DNA from: Methylotenera sp. | Lineage (GTDB): Bacteria; Pseudomonadota; Gammaproteobacteria; Burkholderiales; Methylophilaceae | DNA length: 64,000 nucleotides | NCBI GenBank assembly: GCA_013141075.1 | Contig: JABFRQ010000006.1 | Span: 104,248-168,247 of the forward strand | Direction: 5' to 3' | In this document: one piece after another, positions 17,790 through 26,313 of the stretch | How positions within the stretch are numbered: the first letter of the stretch is position 1 | Layout: each line of letters opens with the position of its first letter | Translations under genes and position numbers: made by a program | The notes under the pieces: generated by a model | The model's database searches: none | Told to the model about the DNA's origin: nothing | The model's input: only the letters and a program-made list of their open reading frames with translations

Positions 17790-18645
17790 TCTGACATCAG
17801 CACGGCTGCAAGCCGCATATATACTGGCTTGCAGGGCAGAGCTTATGGCATTAAAACCTGGTAATGTGCATGTGTTTGCTGATGGCCACGGCATGGTGAT
17901 TGAAGATTTTATTGCAAGTGCTGATGCTTCAGCCGCTGCAATTGCAGCGCTGAATTTGAGTGTGGGTGAACGTATTTTTAATGCGGTTGAAGCTACGCAA
18001 AATGCCGTAGGTATAAACACGAATTTAGGCATAATCTTATTGTGCGCGCCTTTAATTCATGCAGCTTTATGCTGTGATGCAGGTAAAACATTCCAGCAGA
18101 ATTTGAACGATACTTTAAGTCAGCTTACAGTAAAAGATGCACAGCTTACAGCGCAAGCGATTTTGCTAGCAAACCCTGCAGGCCTTGGCGCCGCTAGTAA
18201 GTATGATGTGCATGCGCCGCTTAATGTGAGCTTATTTGTCATGATGCAAGTAGCACAACATAAAGACCGTATCGCATGGCAATACGCTAATAATTTTTCT
18301 GATATTTTTGAGTTTGGTTTGCCGCTTTATGAAAAAGCACTGGATAGATGGCGAGACTTTAGCAATAAAGGGCAGAATCAGGCATGGGCAACCACGATGG
18401 TTTATTTAGGTTTTTTGGCGCGGCAATGTGATACGCATGTCATCCGCAAACATGGTGAAGCGTTAGCCACTAGCGTGATGAATGAAGCGCGAGAATTGGA
18501 AGCTGGTTTTTGGGCAGGGGATAACCCAAAATTGATGCAAAAACCATTACTCGCTTGGGATGCTTCATTAAAAACACGCAACATTAACCCCGGCACCTCG
18601 GCAGATTTGACAGTGGCTTGTCTTTTAGCGGCGTTTTTAGCTTAA
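17779..18645 (+). CDS. CitG/MdcB-like triphosphoribosyl-dephospho-CoA synthase family protein
   Basis: A 288-residue all-helical protein of the CitG family (COG1767). Conserved parts are ELMALKPGNVHVFADGHGM, TNLGIILLCAPL and GLGAASKYDVH. True CitG makes the citrate lyase prosthetic-group precursor by attaching ATP ribose to dephospho-CoA. No citrate or malonate lyase genes are present, and homologues accompany H4MPT genes in methylotrophs. A ribosyl-transfer role in the cofactor side chain is therefore plausible (inference). The ATG at 17779 is preferred to the TTG at 17776. It is the last gene of the block; 174 bases follow before the response regulator. Confidence 0.8.
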   Translation: MQNNLTSARLQAAYILACRAELMALKPGNVHVFADGHGMVIEDFIASADASAAAIAALNLSVGERIFNAVEATQNAVGINTNLGIILLCAPLIHAALCCDAGKTFQQNLNDTLSQLTVKDAQLTAQAILLANPAGLGAASKYDVHAPLNVSLFVMMQVAQHKDRIAWQYANNFSDIFEFGLPLYEKALDRWRDFSNKGQNQAWATTMVYLGFLARQCDTHVIRKHGEALATSVMNEARELEAGFWAGDNPKLMQKPLLAWDASLKTRNINPGTSADLTVACLLAAFLA

Positions 18646-18819
18646 TTGCTTGGCGCTTTTACCCAAGTGGGTATATTGTGTAGATTGTAATTTAATGTTA
18701 ATTTGACGAAAATTACTAGTAATATCAATGATTTGGTATTTCTTTGGTATTTTTTGCAATCTATAATAATAAAAGTTTTTTTGAAGTGCTTGTAAATGAG
18801 TTTTAGAAAGTAAAAAAAT

Positions 18820-19509
18820 ATGAAAATAGCCTTGTTAGAAGATGATTTAGCCTACGCAGAAACAATAATAGAGTGGCTACATGCGGCTGATTTTGAAGTG
18901 GATCACTTTGTAACAGGGTTAGACTTTTTGCGTAAATTTTCAAATTCGCAATACGACCTTTGTATTTTTGACTGGCAACTGCCCGATATGGAAGGCCCTG
19001 ATGTGATGGTGAGCATTAAGCTCAGGTCTAACAAGTTGCCCCCTATTATTTTTGTAACTGGCCGTAGTGAAGAAGACGACATTGTGCGCGTGATTGAATC
19101 AGGCGCGGATGATTACATTGTAAAGCCAGTCAGTCGCCAAATGTTAATGGCGCGCGTGAGTGCTTTGCTGAGAAGAGCTTCTCCAGAACATAAAAATGAA
19201 ACAGTATGTGTTTTCGGTGGCTTAACAATTGATTCTAAGCAGCGCTTGGTGATGCTTGATGGTGAAGAAATTAAACTTACCGATAAAGAGCTAGATTTAG
19301 CTTGGTATTTTTTGAGAAATGAAGGCGTTTTATTATCAAGAGCGCACTTAATGCACGTGGTTTGGGGTTCTAGTGCCGATGTTGAAACGCGTAAAGTGGA
19401 TGTGCACGTGAGCCATTTACGTACTAAATTGAAGCTAACACCAGAATTTGGCTGGAAGCTCACTTCAGTGTATCAGCAGGGTTATCGCTTAGAACGTAGC
19501 GAGTCTTAA
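18820..19509 (+). CDS. OmpR/PhoB-family response regulator
   Basis: A 229-residue two-component regulator. The receiver domain (1-118) has the acidic pair E7/D8/D9, the phospho-acceptor Asp in CIFDWQLPD, a Thr in FVTGRS and the Lys in YIVKPVS. The C-terminal winged helix (about 130-227) has LTDKELDLAWYFLRNEG, the recognition helix around VDVHVSHLRTKL and the ending GYRLE. The cognate sensor is probably the CHASE2 histidine kinase two genes downstream, with a FecR/LysM protein between. The upstream gap of 174 bases should hold the promoter. Confidence 0.93.
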   Translation: MKIALLEDDLAYAETIIEWLHAADFEVDHFVTGLDFLRKFSNSQYDLCIFDWQLPDMEGPDVMVSIKLRSNKLPPIIFVTGRSEEDDIVRVIESGADDYIVKPVSRQMLMARVSALLRRASPEHKNETVCVFGGLTIDSKQRLVMLDGEEIKLTDKELDLAWYFLRNEGVLLSRAHLMHVVWGSSADVETRKVDVHVSHLRTKLKLTPEFGWKLTSVYQQGYRLERSES

Positions 19510-19572
19510 AAACCCGTAAATTAAGACTTCTAATTAACATCATAAGAATTAAAATCAATAAAAATTACATCT

Positions 19573-20934
19573 ATGAAAATAAGCACATATTTAATAGGCT
19601 TGTTGCTATGCGCAAGTTTTAGCGCTAATGCTCAATCGCCTAGCACTGCATTACCCAGCGCTGAAACTTCACGTGCTGAAGCCCCTAGCGTGCAAAACTC
19701 AGCTGGCATCTGGTTATACACTATCAATAAAAATGATTCTTTTGAGCTTATTTATCAAAAATATTTGAATAAACGTACTAATATTTTGGCGTTGTCTGAA
19801 TATAACCAGCACAAACTCACAAAAAAACTAAAGCCTGGTCAAGTCATTAGTATTCCTGTTGAAATGCTCAAAAGAACGCCTACCCCCGCGCAAGTGATTG
19901 TGGTGTATGGCGATGTGCTCGCAACTACGCTGAGCAGTAATCAACGTAAAATCAACAAAGGTGATTCGTTAACGCAAGGTGATACGGTGCAAACTGGTAA
20001 AAACAGCCTAGCAAAATTGCTTTTTGCTGATAGCTCGGTCATAGAAATCCAGTCAAATTCTAGCTTGAGTATTGTTGATAGCTTTAAATATGCAGGTAAG
20101 GAAACTTATGTGACTAATGTAAAGCTTACGCGTGGCCGTACATCAGTCGCGGCTAATCCAAACCATGCTGTTGGTAACACCATGCAAGTTGCAACGCCTT
20201 CGGCCATTGCGGCTGTGCGCGGCACGCAGTTTAGGGTGGGGGCTGATGGCGACATAGCTTTGCAAGAAACTTTAGAAGGCCAAGTGGCGTTTAGCGCAAG
20301 TGGCCAAGAGATTTTGCTGGCAAAAGGTTATGGTAGTTTGGCAGAAAAAGACAAGGCACCTTTGCCACCGATTGTGTTGCCATCTGCGCCAGATGTAAGC
20401 GCCTTCCCTAAGCTTATGGAGAGCATTCCCGTAGTCTTCAATTTAGCTCCACAGCAAGACGCGGCCGCTTGGGTAAGTCAACTGGCGCTAGATGCGGAAT
20501 TCACGCAAAATGTGAATGAGCAAGTAATTCAAACGACAAGCTTATCTTTTGCAGATTTAGCCGATGGACAGTATTACTTGAAACTAAGGGCGCAAGATTC
20601 GCATGGTTTGCAAGGCTCAGATGCGGTGCATGCATTTAGCGTTAAAGTGCGTGCGCCTGAGCCTGTGTTAGAGCTGCTAGAGCCGCAAGATTCTGAAGTG
20701 ATTCCATTGGCGCCAACAGAGCTTAGCTGGAAACCGATGCCAAATGCAAATAACTATATAGTACAAATTGCGCGCGATAAGGATTTTGCTAACATTGTTT
20801 ACGAGCGCCATGCTTCGTTTAATAAACTCACCATTAATCAATCGTTTGGTGCGGGTGAGTTTTATTGGCGGGTTGCAGTTTTAATTCACGGTAAGCCACA
20901 AAAGTTCTCAAAAATGAGAAAATTCTCGCGCTAA
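19573..20934 (+). CDS. Exported LysM- and FecR-domain protein
   Basis: A 453-residue protein with a signal peptide (about 1-20, ANA). A LysM-like domain (about 48-97) has YTINKNDSFELIYQKYL and KLKPGQVISIP. A FecR domain (about 125-225) has GDSLTQGDTVQTGKNSLAKL and the signature PSAIAAVRGTQFRV. A C-terminal part holds two fibronectin-like modules, each with a WRV- or YLKLRAQD-type strand. FecR domains sense or transmit envelope signals, and LysM binds peptidoglycan. It lies between a response regulator and a CHASE2 kinase, suggesting an accessory sensor in the same pathway. The signal sensed is unknown. Confidence 0.85.
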   Translation: MKISTYLIGLLLCASFSANAQSPSTALPSAETSRAEAPSVQNSAGIWLYTINKNDSFELIYQKYLNKRTNILALSEYNQHKLTKKLKPGQVISIPVEMLKRTPTPAQVIVVYGDVLATTLSSNQRKINKGDSLTQGDTVQTGKNSLAKLLFADSSVIEIQSNSSLSIVDSFKYAGKETYVTNVKLTRGRTSVAANPNHAVGNTMQVATPSAIAAVRGTQFRVGADGDIALQETLEGQVAFSASGQEILLAKGYGSLAEKDKAPLPPIVLPSAPDVSAFPKLMESIPVVFNLAPQQDAAAWVSQLALDAEFTQNVNEQVIQTTSLSFADLADGQYYLKLRAQDSHGLQGSDAVHAFSVKVRAPEPVLELLEPQDSEVIPLAPTELSWKPMPNANNYIVQIARDKDFANIVYERHASFNKLTINQSFGAGEFYWRVAVLIHGKPQKFSKMRKFSR

Positions 20935-21003
20935 CTTTTTTCTGACACGTTTACTAGCTTTTGTTAATCAAATAATCTTGACCAATTTCTAAAAAGACAA
21001 CGT

Positions 21004-22962
21004 GTGTATTTCAAGCTCAGCCAAATAAATGATCGCATTTTTACCGCTGTTATACTCGCGTTAATTGCCGCGACCATCGCCTACAGCGCCGCATTTGTTC
21101 GTTTTGATAACATTCATTATGATTTAGGCCGCTACTTTACCTTTAAGCCAGCGCCTGCTGATATTGTCATTGTAGCCATTGATGAGGCCAGCTTAGCGAG
21201 CATTGGTCGCTGGCCTTGGTCACGCACTGTGCATGCCGATTTAATCGAAAAGCTACGGCTATCGCAAGCAAAAGTCATTGGCATTGATATTATATTTTCT
21301 GAGCGAGAATTTAGTAATCCAGACGCAGATTCAGCGCTAGACCTTGCGCTAATTAAAACCAATAATGTAGTGCTACCCATGTTGTTCGAAGAGCCTTACA
21401 TAGGTGCTGAGCTTAAGCAAAGCGTGCCTATAAAAGATTTTAGCGAGCATGCCGTTGCGTTGGGGCGTGTGCATGTACCGTTGGATTCAGACGGTATAGC
21501 GCGAGGCATTTATCTATGGGAGGGCTTAGGCTCAGCACCTATGCAACAACATTTTGCGCAAGCTGTTTTAATGGCCGCACATGAATTGCCGAGCAACTTC
21601 AAATTATTGCCACCTAAAGTGAACGCAGCTAATACCAATGATTTAATTTCAGCAGACGCGCGTAAAGTGAAGTTTTTAGGGCCACCAGGGCATTTTCAGC
21701 GCATTTCATACATCAATGCGCTCACTGGTGAATACCCAGAAAATTACTTTAAAGACAAAATTGTTTTGGTGGGCGCAACCGCTGCAGGTTTAGGCGATGT
21801 TTTGCCTACGCCTGTTTCTGCACACATGCAGTTGATGCCAGGCGTGGAGTTTCATGCAAATGCCATTGCGGCCATGCGAAGCTCAGAACTAATTGCAAGT
21901 GTGCCAGTATGGTTAACTTGCTTATTGAGTATTATGCTGGCCATTATTCCACTATTGTTCTTACCAAAACTTAGCCCATTTAAATCATTAATGGCTATTT
22001 TGGCCTACTATTTTGCGGTAATGGTCGCGGCCGTGGCAGTACCGCAATTCTTTAATGTTTGGATACCGCCAGCAGGTGCTTTAATCGCCATTATGCTTGC
22101 CTACCCAATATGGAGCTGGCGTAAGCTTGAGTCTGCACAAGTGTATTTAGACAGCGCACTTAAAAACCTGCAGGCAGACCTGTCGTCAATGGGTGTGAAT
22201 ATCAGTAATTTTCAACAGACAATAGATGAAGATTTGATGCGCTCACGCATTTCAAATGTTAAATTAGCCTCTCAGAAATTACATAAGTTGCATGGTGAGC
22301 GGCGAGATACCTTATCATTTATTTCGCATGACTTACGCGCGCCGTTAGGTGCTGCCATTATGTTGTTGAATGAAAATGAGGGCGATAAAAACTTACCTCG
22401 CATAACAAAAATGCTGACTAAATCGCTAGAAATGGCGGATAATTTTTTGCAATCATCACGTGCTGAAATGGCAGATGTGACTAAGTTTCAGAGTTTAGAT
22501 TTTGCTAACGTAGTGCAGCAAGCTGTTGACGATATTTATGCTGCGGCGAAAGTTAAAAAAATTAAATTAAACCTTACCAGCGCAGAAAACAACCTATGGA
22601 TAATAGGCGATTTTGGCTTACTACAACGCGCCGTGACCAATATTTTGCTTAATGCAATTAAATATTCTCCAGAAAATGCAATGGTTAAAGTTGCATTAAC
22701 ACAAGAGAGTAACAATGCGATTTTGAAGATTACTGATGCTGGGCCTGGCATCGCGACAGAAAAAATCCCTAAGTTATTTCAACGATACAGCCGTGCAGAA
22801 GGGGCGCATCAAGCGCCAGAAGGTACTGGCCTTGGGTTGTATTTTGTGGATGTAACCGTGCGCAAGCATCAGGGTGGCATTGCTGTAGAAAGCGAATTGG
22901 GGCATGGCGCAACCTTTATAATGACATTGCCATTAGAAAAAACCTCAGAGAAAGACCGTTAA
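21004..22962 (+). CDS. CHASE2-domain sensor histidine kinase
   Basis: A 652-residue membrane kinase (GTG start). The order is an N-terminal membrane segment (about 12-28), an extracellular CHASE2 domain (about 35-290, with IVIVAIDEASLASIGRWPW and GVEFHANAIAAM), three membrane segments (about 300-375), a short coiled linker, a HisKA domain with the phospho-acceptor in FISHDLRAPLG, and an HATPase domain with NILLNAIKYSPENA and GTGLGLYFVDV. It is the likely partner of the response regulator at 18820. CHASE2 domains are predicted extracellular sensors with no known common ligand. A C-terminal EKTSEKDR tail ends the protein. Confidence 0.93.
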   Translation: MYFKLSQINDRIFTAVILALIAATIAYSAAFVRFDNIHYDLGRYFTFKPAPADIVIVAIDEASLASIGRWPWSRTVHADLIEKLRLSQAKVIGIDIIFSEREFSNPDADSALDLALIKTNNVVLPMLFEEPYIGAELKQSVPIKDFSEHAVALGRVHVPLDSDGIARGIYLWEGLGSAPMQQHFAQAVLMAAHELPSNFKLLPPKVNAANTNDLISADARKVKFLGPPGHFQRISYINALTGEYPENYFKDKIVLVGATAAGLGDVLPTPVSAHMQLMPGVEFHANAIAAMRSSELIASVPVWLTCLLSIMLAIIPLLFLPKLSPFKSLMAILAYYFAVMVAAVAVPQFFNVWIPPAGALIAIMLAYPIWSWRKLESAQVYLDSALKNLQADLSSMGVNISNFQQTIDEDLMRSRISNVKLASQKLHKLHGERRDTLSFISHDLRAPLGAAIMLLNENEGDKNLPRITKMLTKSLEMADNFLQSSRAEMADVTKFQSLDFANVVQQAVDDIYAAAKVKKIKLNLTSAENNLWIIGDFGLLQRAVTNILLNAIKYSPENAMVKVALTQESNNAILKITDAGPGIATEKIPKLFQRYSRAEGAHQAPEGTGLGLYFVDVTVRKHQGGIAVESELGHGATFIMTLPLEKTSEKDR

Positions 22963-23080
22963 ATGGCAGGCCAGCCTAACGACAGGGCAATATTTATCAG
23001 ATATAATATTGCACTAGATTTTGTATAAGACTTGCAGGCATTTCAAATAATTTTCAGTAAAATAATTTTCAGGAGGCAGT

Positions 23081-24034
23081 ATGGCAAATTTATTAGACCA
23101 ACTAAAAGCAATGACAACCATTGTGGCAGACACAGGCGATGTAGATGCGATTAAAGCAGTAAAGCCAGTAGACGCAACAACTAATCCATCGTTAGTGTTA
23201 AAAGCCAGTGTATTGCCACAATATGCACCATTGATTGACACGGCAATTGCCTACGCAAAAGCACAAGGCGGCACAAAAGAACAACAAATTGACAATGCTG
23301 CTGATAAGTTAGCTGTGTTAATTGGTGCAGAAATTACTAAAGTAGTGCCAGGCCGTATTTCAACAGAAGTGGACGCGCGTTTATCGTTTGACTTAAATGC
23401 AATGGTGGCAAAAGGCCGTAAATTGATTCAACTTTATGCAGACTCAGGTATTGGTAAAGACCGCGTGTTGATTAAATTAGCTTCAACTTGGGAAGGTATC
23501 AAAGCAGGCGAGATTCTAGAAAAAGAAGGCATTCAATGTAACCTCACATTGTTATTCGGTTTCGGCCAAGCGCGCGCATGTGCTGAAGCTGGCGTATTCT
23601 TAATTTCACCATTCGTTGGCCGTATTTTAGACTGGTACAAAGCTAAAAACCCAACAACAGAATACACACAGGAAACAGACCCAGGTGTGGTTTCAGTACG
23701 CGCAATCTATGCGTATTACAAAGAGCATGGCTACAATACAGTGGTAATGGGCGCTTCATTCCGTAACACTGGCGAGCTAATTGCCTTGGCTGGTTGTGAT
23801 CGCTTAACTGTTTCACCAAACTTATTGCAAGATTTGGCTGCAACAGAAGGCACTTTAGTACAAACAATGAAAGACACAGGCGCCACTAAAACAGCGCCAG
23901 CAAAAATGACTGAAGCTGAGTTCCGTTTTGAATTAAACCAAGATGCTATGGCAATTGAAAAATTATCAGAAGGTATTCGTGGTTTTGTAGCAGATCAAAA
24001 CAAGCTAGAAGCTGCTTTAAGCGCAAGACTATAA
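23081..24034 (+). CDS. tal: Transaldolase
   Basis: A 317-residue class I transaldolase of the TalB type. It has [13 protein letters not shown] near the N-terminus, the Schiff-base lysine in [33 protein letters not shown] and [11 protein letters not shown]. In the RuMP cycle it helps rebuild ribulose 5-phosphate from fructose 6-phosphate. Its place just before hps and phi fits that role. It has an ideal AGGAGG ribosome-binding site (23071-23076). A 13-base leader block is duplicated just upstream. Codon use looks strongly biased, as for a highly expressed gene. Confidence 0.97.
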   Translation: MANLLDQLKAMTTIVADTGDVDAIKAVKPVDATTNPSLVLKASVLPQYAPLIDTAIAYAKAQGGTKEQQIDNAADKLAVLIGAEITKVVPGRISTEVDARLSFDLNAMVAKGRKLIQLYADSGIGKDRVLIKLASTWEGIKAGEILEKEGIQCNLTLLFGFGQARACAEAGVFLISPFVGRILDWYKAKNPTTEYTQETDPGVVSVRAIYAYYKEHGYNTVVMGASFRNTGELIALAGCDRLTVSPNLLQDLAATEGTLVQTMKDTGATKTAPAKMTEAEFRFELNQDAMAIEKLSEGIRGFVADQNKLEAALSARL

Positions 24035-24247
24035 TTGGCTTTAAAAACCGCGCTAGAATATTTATTTTGTAATAAATGTGTAATCAAGCGGTTTTAGAAT
24101 TGACATAGATTAGCTGGGCATTTAATATAAGTGTCCAGTTTTTTGTAGCATAAGAATTTTGTAACAAAAGAATTGTAGTAATGAAGTTTCATTACTTTTT
24201 TACTAAAATAGCAATAAATTTTAATAATTATTAAACGGAGAAACACC

Positions 24248-24880
24248 ATGGCATTAACCCAAATGGCTTTAGATTCATTAGATTTTGACGGTACAGTTGC
24301 CCTAGCAACATTAGTTGCACCACACGTTGACATTCTTGAAATTGGTACACCTTGCATTAAACACAACGGTGTTAAATTACTTGAAGTTTTACGCGCTAAA
24401 TTCCCAAACAACAAAATCTTAGTTGACTTAAAAACAATGGATGCTGGTTTCTACGAAGCTGAGCCATTCTACAAAGCTGGTGCAGATATCTGTACAGTTT
24501 TAGGTTGTGCTGATATTGGTACAATCAAAGGCGTAATTGATGTTGCTAACAAATACGGCAAAAAAGCACAAGTTGATTTGATCAACGTTGCTGATAAAGC
24601 TGCTCGTACTAAAGAAGTTGTTGCTGCTGGCGCGCACATCATTGGCGTTCACACTGGTTTAGATCAACAAGCTGCTGGCCAAACACCATTTGCTGACTTA
24701 GCTTTAGTTGCTGCATTGAACACAGGCGTTGAAATCTCAGTTGCTGGTGGCGTTAAAGCTTCTACAGCTGCACAAGTACGTGATGCTGGCGCTACTATCA
24801 TTGTAGCTGGTGCTGCAATCTACGGCGCTACTGATCCAGCTGCTTCAGCTGCTGAAATCACAGCTATTGCTCACGCTTAA
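24248..24880 (+). CDS. hps: 3-hexulose-6-phosphate synthase
   Basis: A 210-residue barrel enzyme that condenses formaldehyde with ribulose 5-phosphate, the entry step of the RuMP cycle. Catalytic residues lie in VDLKTMDAG (Asp, Lys, Asp). EIGTPCIKHNG and the phosphate-binding VAGGVK and VAGAAIYG loops are present. Orotidine-decarboxylase-superfamily fold. The ribosome-binding site is GGAG upstream of ATG 24248. Its codons are very uniform (Ala GCT, Val GTT), suggesting very high expression. A strong terminator separates it from phi, and 213 bases separate it from transaldolase. Confidence 0.98.
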   Translation: MALTQMALDSLDFDGTVALATLVAPHVDILEIGTPCIKHNGVKLLEVLRAKFPNNKILVDLKTMDAGFYEAEPFYKAGADICTVLGCADIGTIKGVIDVANKYGKKAQVDLINVADKAARTKEVVAAGAHIIGVHTGLDQQAAGQTPFADLALVAALNTGVEISVAGGVKASTAAQVRDAGATIIVAGAAIYGATDPAASAAEITAIAHA

Positions 24881-24940
24881 GTTAAGCATTGGTTTTAATT
24901 AACCAAACTCAATAAGAAATTATTGAAATGAGTAACTAAA

Positions 24941-24975
24941 AAATCCTGGCTCAGCAATGAGTCAGGATTTTTTTT
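24941..24975 (+). terminator. Rho-independent terminator between hps and phi
   Basis: AAATCCTGGCTCA pairs with TGAGTCAGGATTT (one G-T pair) around a four-base loop, followed by eight T. It would make hps transcripts more abundant than phi transcripts. Confidence 0.9.
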
Positions 24976-25024
24976 AATACTGAATTTTTTAATACTAAAA
25001 AATAAAATTTTTAAGGAAATAATC

Positions 25025-25561
25025 ATGAGCAGCCAAAAACTTATTTTAGACAGATTAACCACAATTTTGTCAGAAACTGACAATAGCAATACTGCTAAAT
25101 TATTAAAGCTAGTGGACGAAGCTGGCCGTATATTCATTGGTGGCGCTGGTCGTTCACTATTAGTTTCACGCTTTTTTGCGATGCGTTTAGTGCATTCTGG
25201 CTACAACGTAAGCATGATTGGTGAAGTGGTCACCCCTGCCATTAAAGCGGGCGATTTATTGTTATTAGTGTCAGGCTCTGGCGGCACAGAAACATTATTG
25301 CCATTCGTGAAAAAAGCAAAATCTGTAGGCGCTAAATTGGCCGTAGTTTCAATGAAAAAAACCTCTGCTATGGCAGATGCTGCTGATTTAACCATTCAAA
25401 TTGGTAATGACAGCAGCTTCCCGCTTACAAGTGGTATGCCAATGGGTTCACAATTTGAGCTTTCAACATTAGTGTTTTTAGAGGCTGCAATTGCAGATTT
25501 AATTGCTGCTAAAGGATTAACTGAAGAAGGCATGCGCGCAATTCATGCTAATTTAGAGTAA
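25025..25561 (+). CDS. phi: 6-phospho-3-hexuloisomerase
   Basis: A 178-residue SIS-domain isomerase converting 3-hexulose 6-phosphate to fructose 6-phosphate, the second RuMP step. Sugar-phosphate-binding elements are FIGGAGRSLLVSRFFAMRL and LLLVSGSGGTETLLP. The end, with MPMGSQFELSTLVFLEA, matches the HxlB family. AAGGAA upstream of the ATG is the ribosome-binding site. It is 145 bases after hps with a terminator between, and has its own terminator at 25585. Confidence 0.97.
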   Translation: MSSQKLILDRLTTILSETDNSNTAKLLKLVDEAGRIFIGGAGRSLLVSRFFAMRLVHSGYNVSMIGEVVTPAIKAGDLLLLVSGSGGTETLLPFVKKAKSVGAKLAVVSMKKTSAMADAADLTIQIGNDSSFPLTSGMPMGSQFELSTLVFLEAAIADLIAAKGLTEEGMRAIHANLE

Positions 25562-25584
25562 TTTTTAGGTTTAAGTGAAGATAT

Positions 25585-25612
25585 AAAAAGCCCGATTATT
25601 CGGGCTTTTTAT
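25585..25612. terminator. Bidirectional terminator between phi and the HisA-like gene
   Basis: A 10-base perfect stem, AAAAAGCCCG at 25585-25594 with its complement at 25601-25610, around a six-base loop. A-rich and T-rich flanks suit both strands. The last codon of the minus-strand gene lies inside it. Confidence 0.88.
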
Positions 25613-26313
25613 TGAGCTAAGCTTTCTATTTGTTCAGTGGATATTTTTTTATAGTGTAATGCCGTTGCCATTAACGCACCTTGTATGCCCATTTTTTTTA
25701 GCTGTAGTAAATCTTCTTCACCTCTTATTCCACCTGCCGCAATTACATTATGCTCTAGCGAACGAGCCTTGATTTTACTCAACAAATCCACATTGACTCC
25801 TTGTCCAGCCCCCACATTAGCAAGCGACATCACAATCACATTTTGCGGCCAATATTTGGTATTTGTGAGCAATTCAATCGGCCCTTGGTAACCATTTGTG
25901 AAAAAATCTAAAGACAATACAAAGTTTTTATTTTGATGATTGAGCGCACAATAATTGCCAATATTGGCGAAGTTTTCACTGCCGATAACCAAGCAAATAT
26001 TGAGTTGCTGCCAAATGCTAAGTTCGGTGTTGTTGCTTATGCCTGCATCCACCCAAAGCGTGAGCTGTGGAAAGCGTTTAGCGATGGTTTCAATGACTTT
26101 GTAATGCGTATTGCCTGTTTTTTGAATGGCATTCAAATCGGCGATATATAATTGCATAAATGGGTAAAGCTTAAGCAGGGCGGCTACAATATCCAGTGGC
26201 GCGCTCGAATCTGTGAGTTGTGATTGTATTGGTTGATAATGCTGCCGCTCGCCTTTTTTCGCGTGTACCACAACTCCATTGAGTAAATCAATTACTGGGA
26301 TTATTTGCATCAT
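25609..26313 (-). CDS. HisA-like (betaalpha)8-barrel protein (COG1411 type)
   Basis: A 234-residue protein that begins like HisA (IIPVIDLLNGVVVHAKKGER) and has VIAAGGIRGEEDLLQLKKMG near the end, so it is a phosphate-binding barrel related to ProFAR isomerase. It is shorter and more divergent than true HisA and sits among cofactor genes rather than in a his operon. Relatives of this type occur with H4MPT genes in methylotrophs and methanogens. The reaction is unknown; an isomerisation in cofactor synthesis is a guess. Its 5' end overlaps the divergent ATP-grasp gene by up to 35 bases. ATGs lie at 26313 and 26310. Confidence 0.75.
   Translation of the reverse strand: MMQIIPVIDLLNGVVVHAKKGERQHYQPIQSQLTDSSAPLDIVAALLKLYPFMQLYIADLNAIQKTGNTHYKVIETIAKRFPQLTLWVDAGISNNTELSIWQQLNICLVIGSENFANIGNYCALNHQNKNFVLSLDFFTNGYQGPIELLTNTKYWPQNVIVMSLANVGAGQGVNVDLLSKIKARSLEHNVIAAGGIRGEEDLLQLKKMGIQGALMATALHYKKISTEQIESLAQ

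Noticed and set aside
17779..18645. Citrate lyase accessory gene citG
   Set aside because: No citrate or malonate lyase genes accompany it. Context is the H4MPT operon.
25609..26313. True histidine-biosynthesis hisA
   Set aside because: No other his genes are near, the sequence is shorter and divergent, and it lies among cofactor genes.
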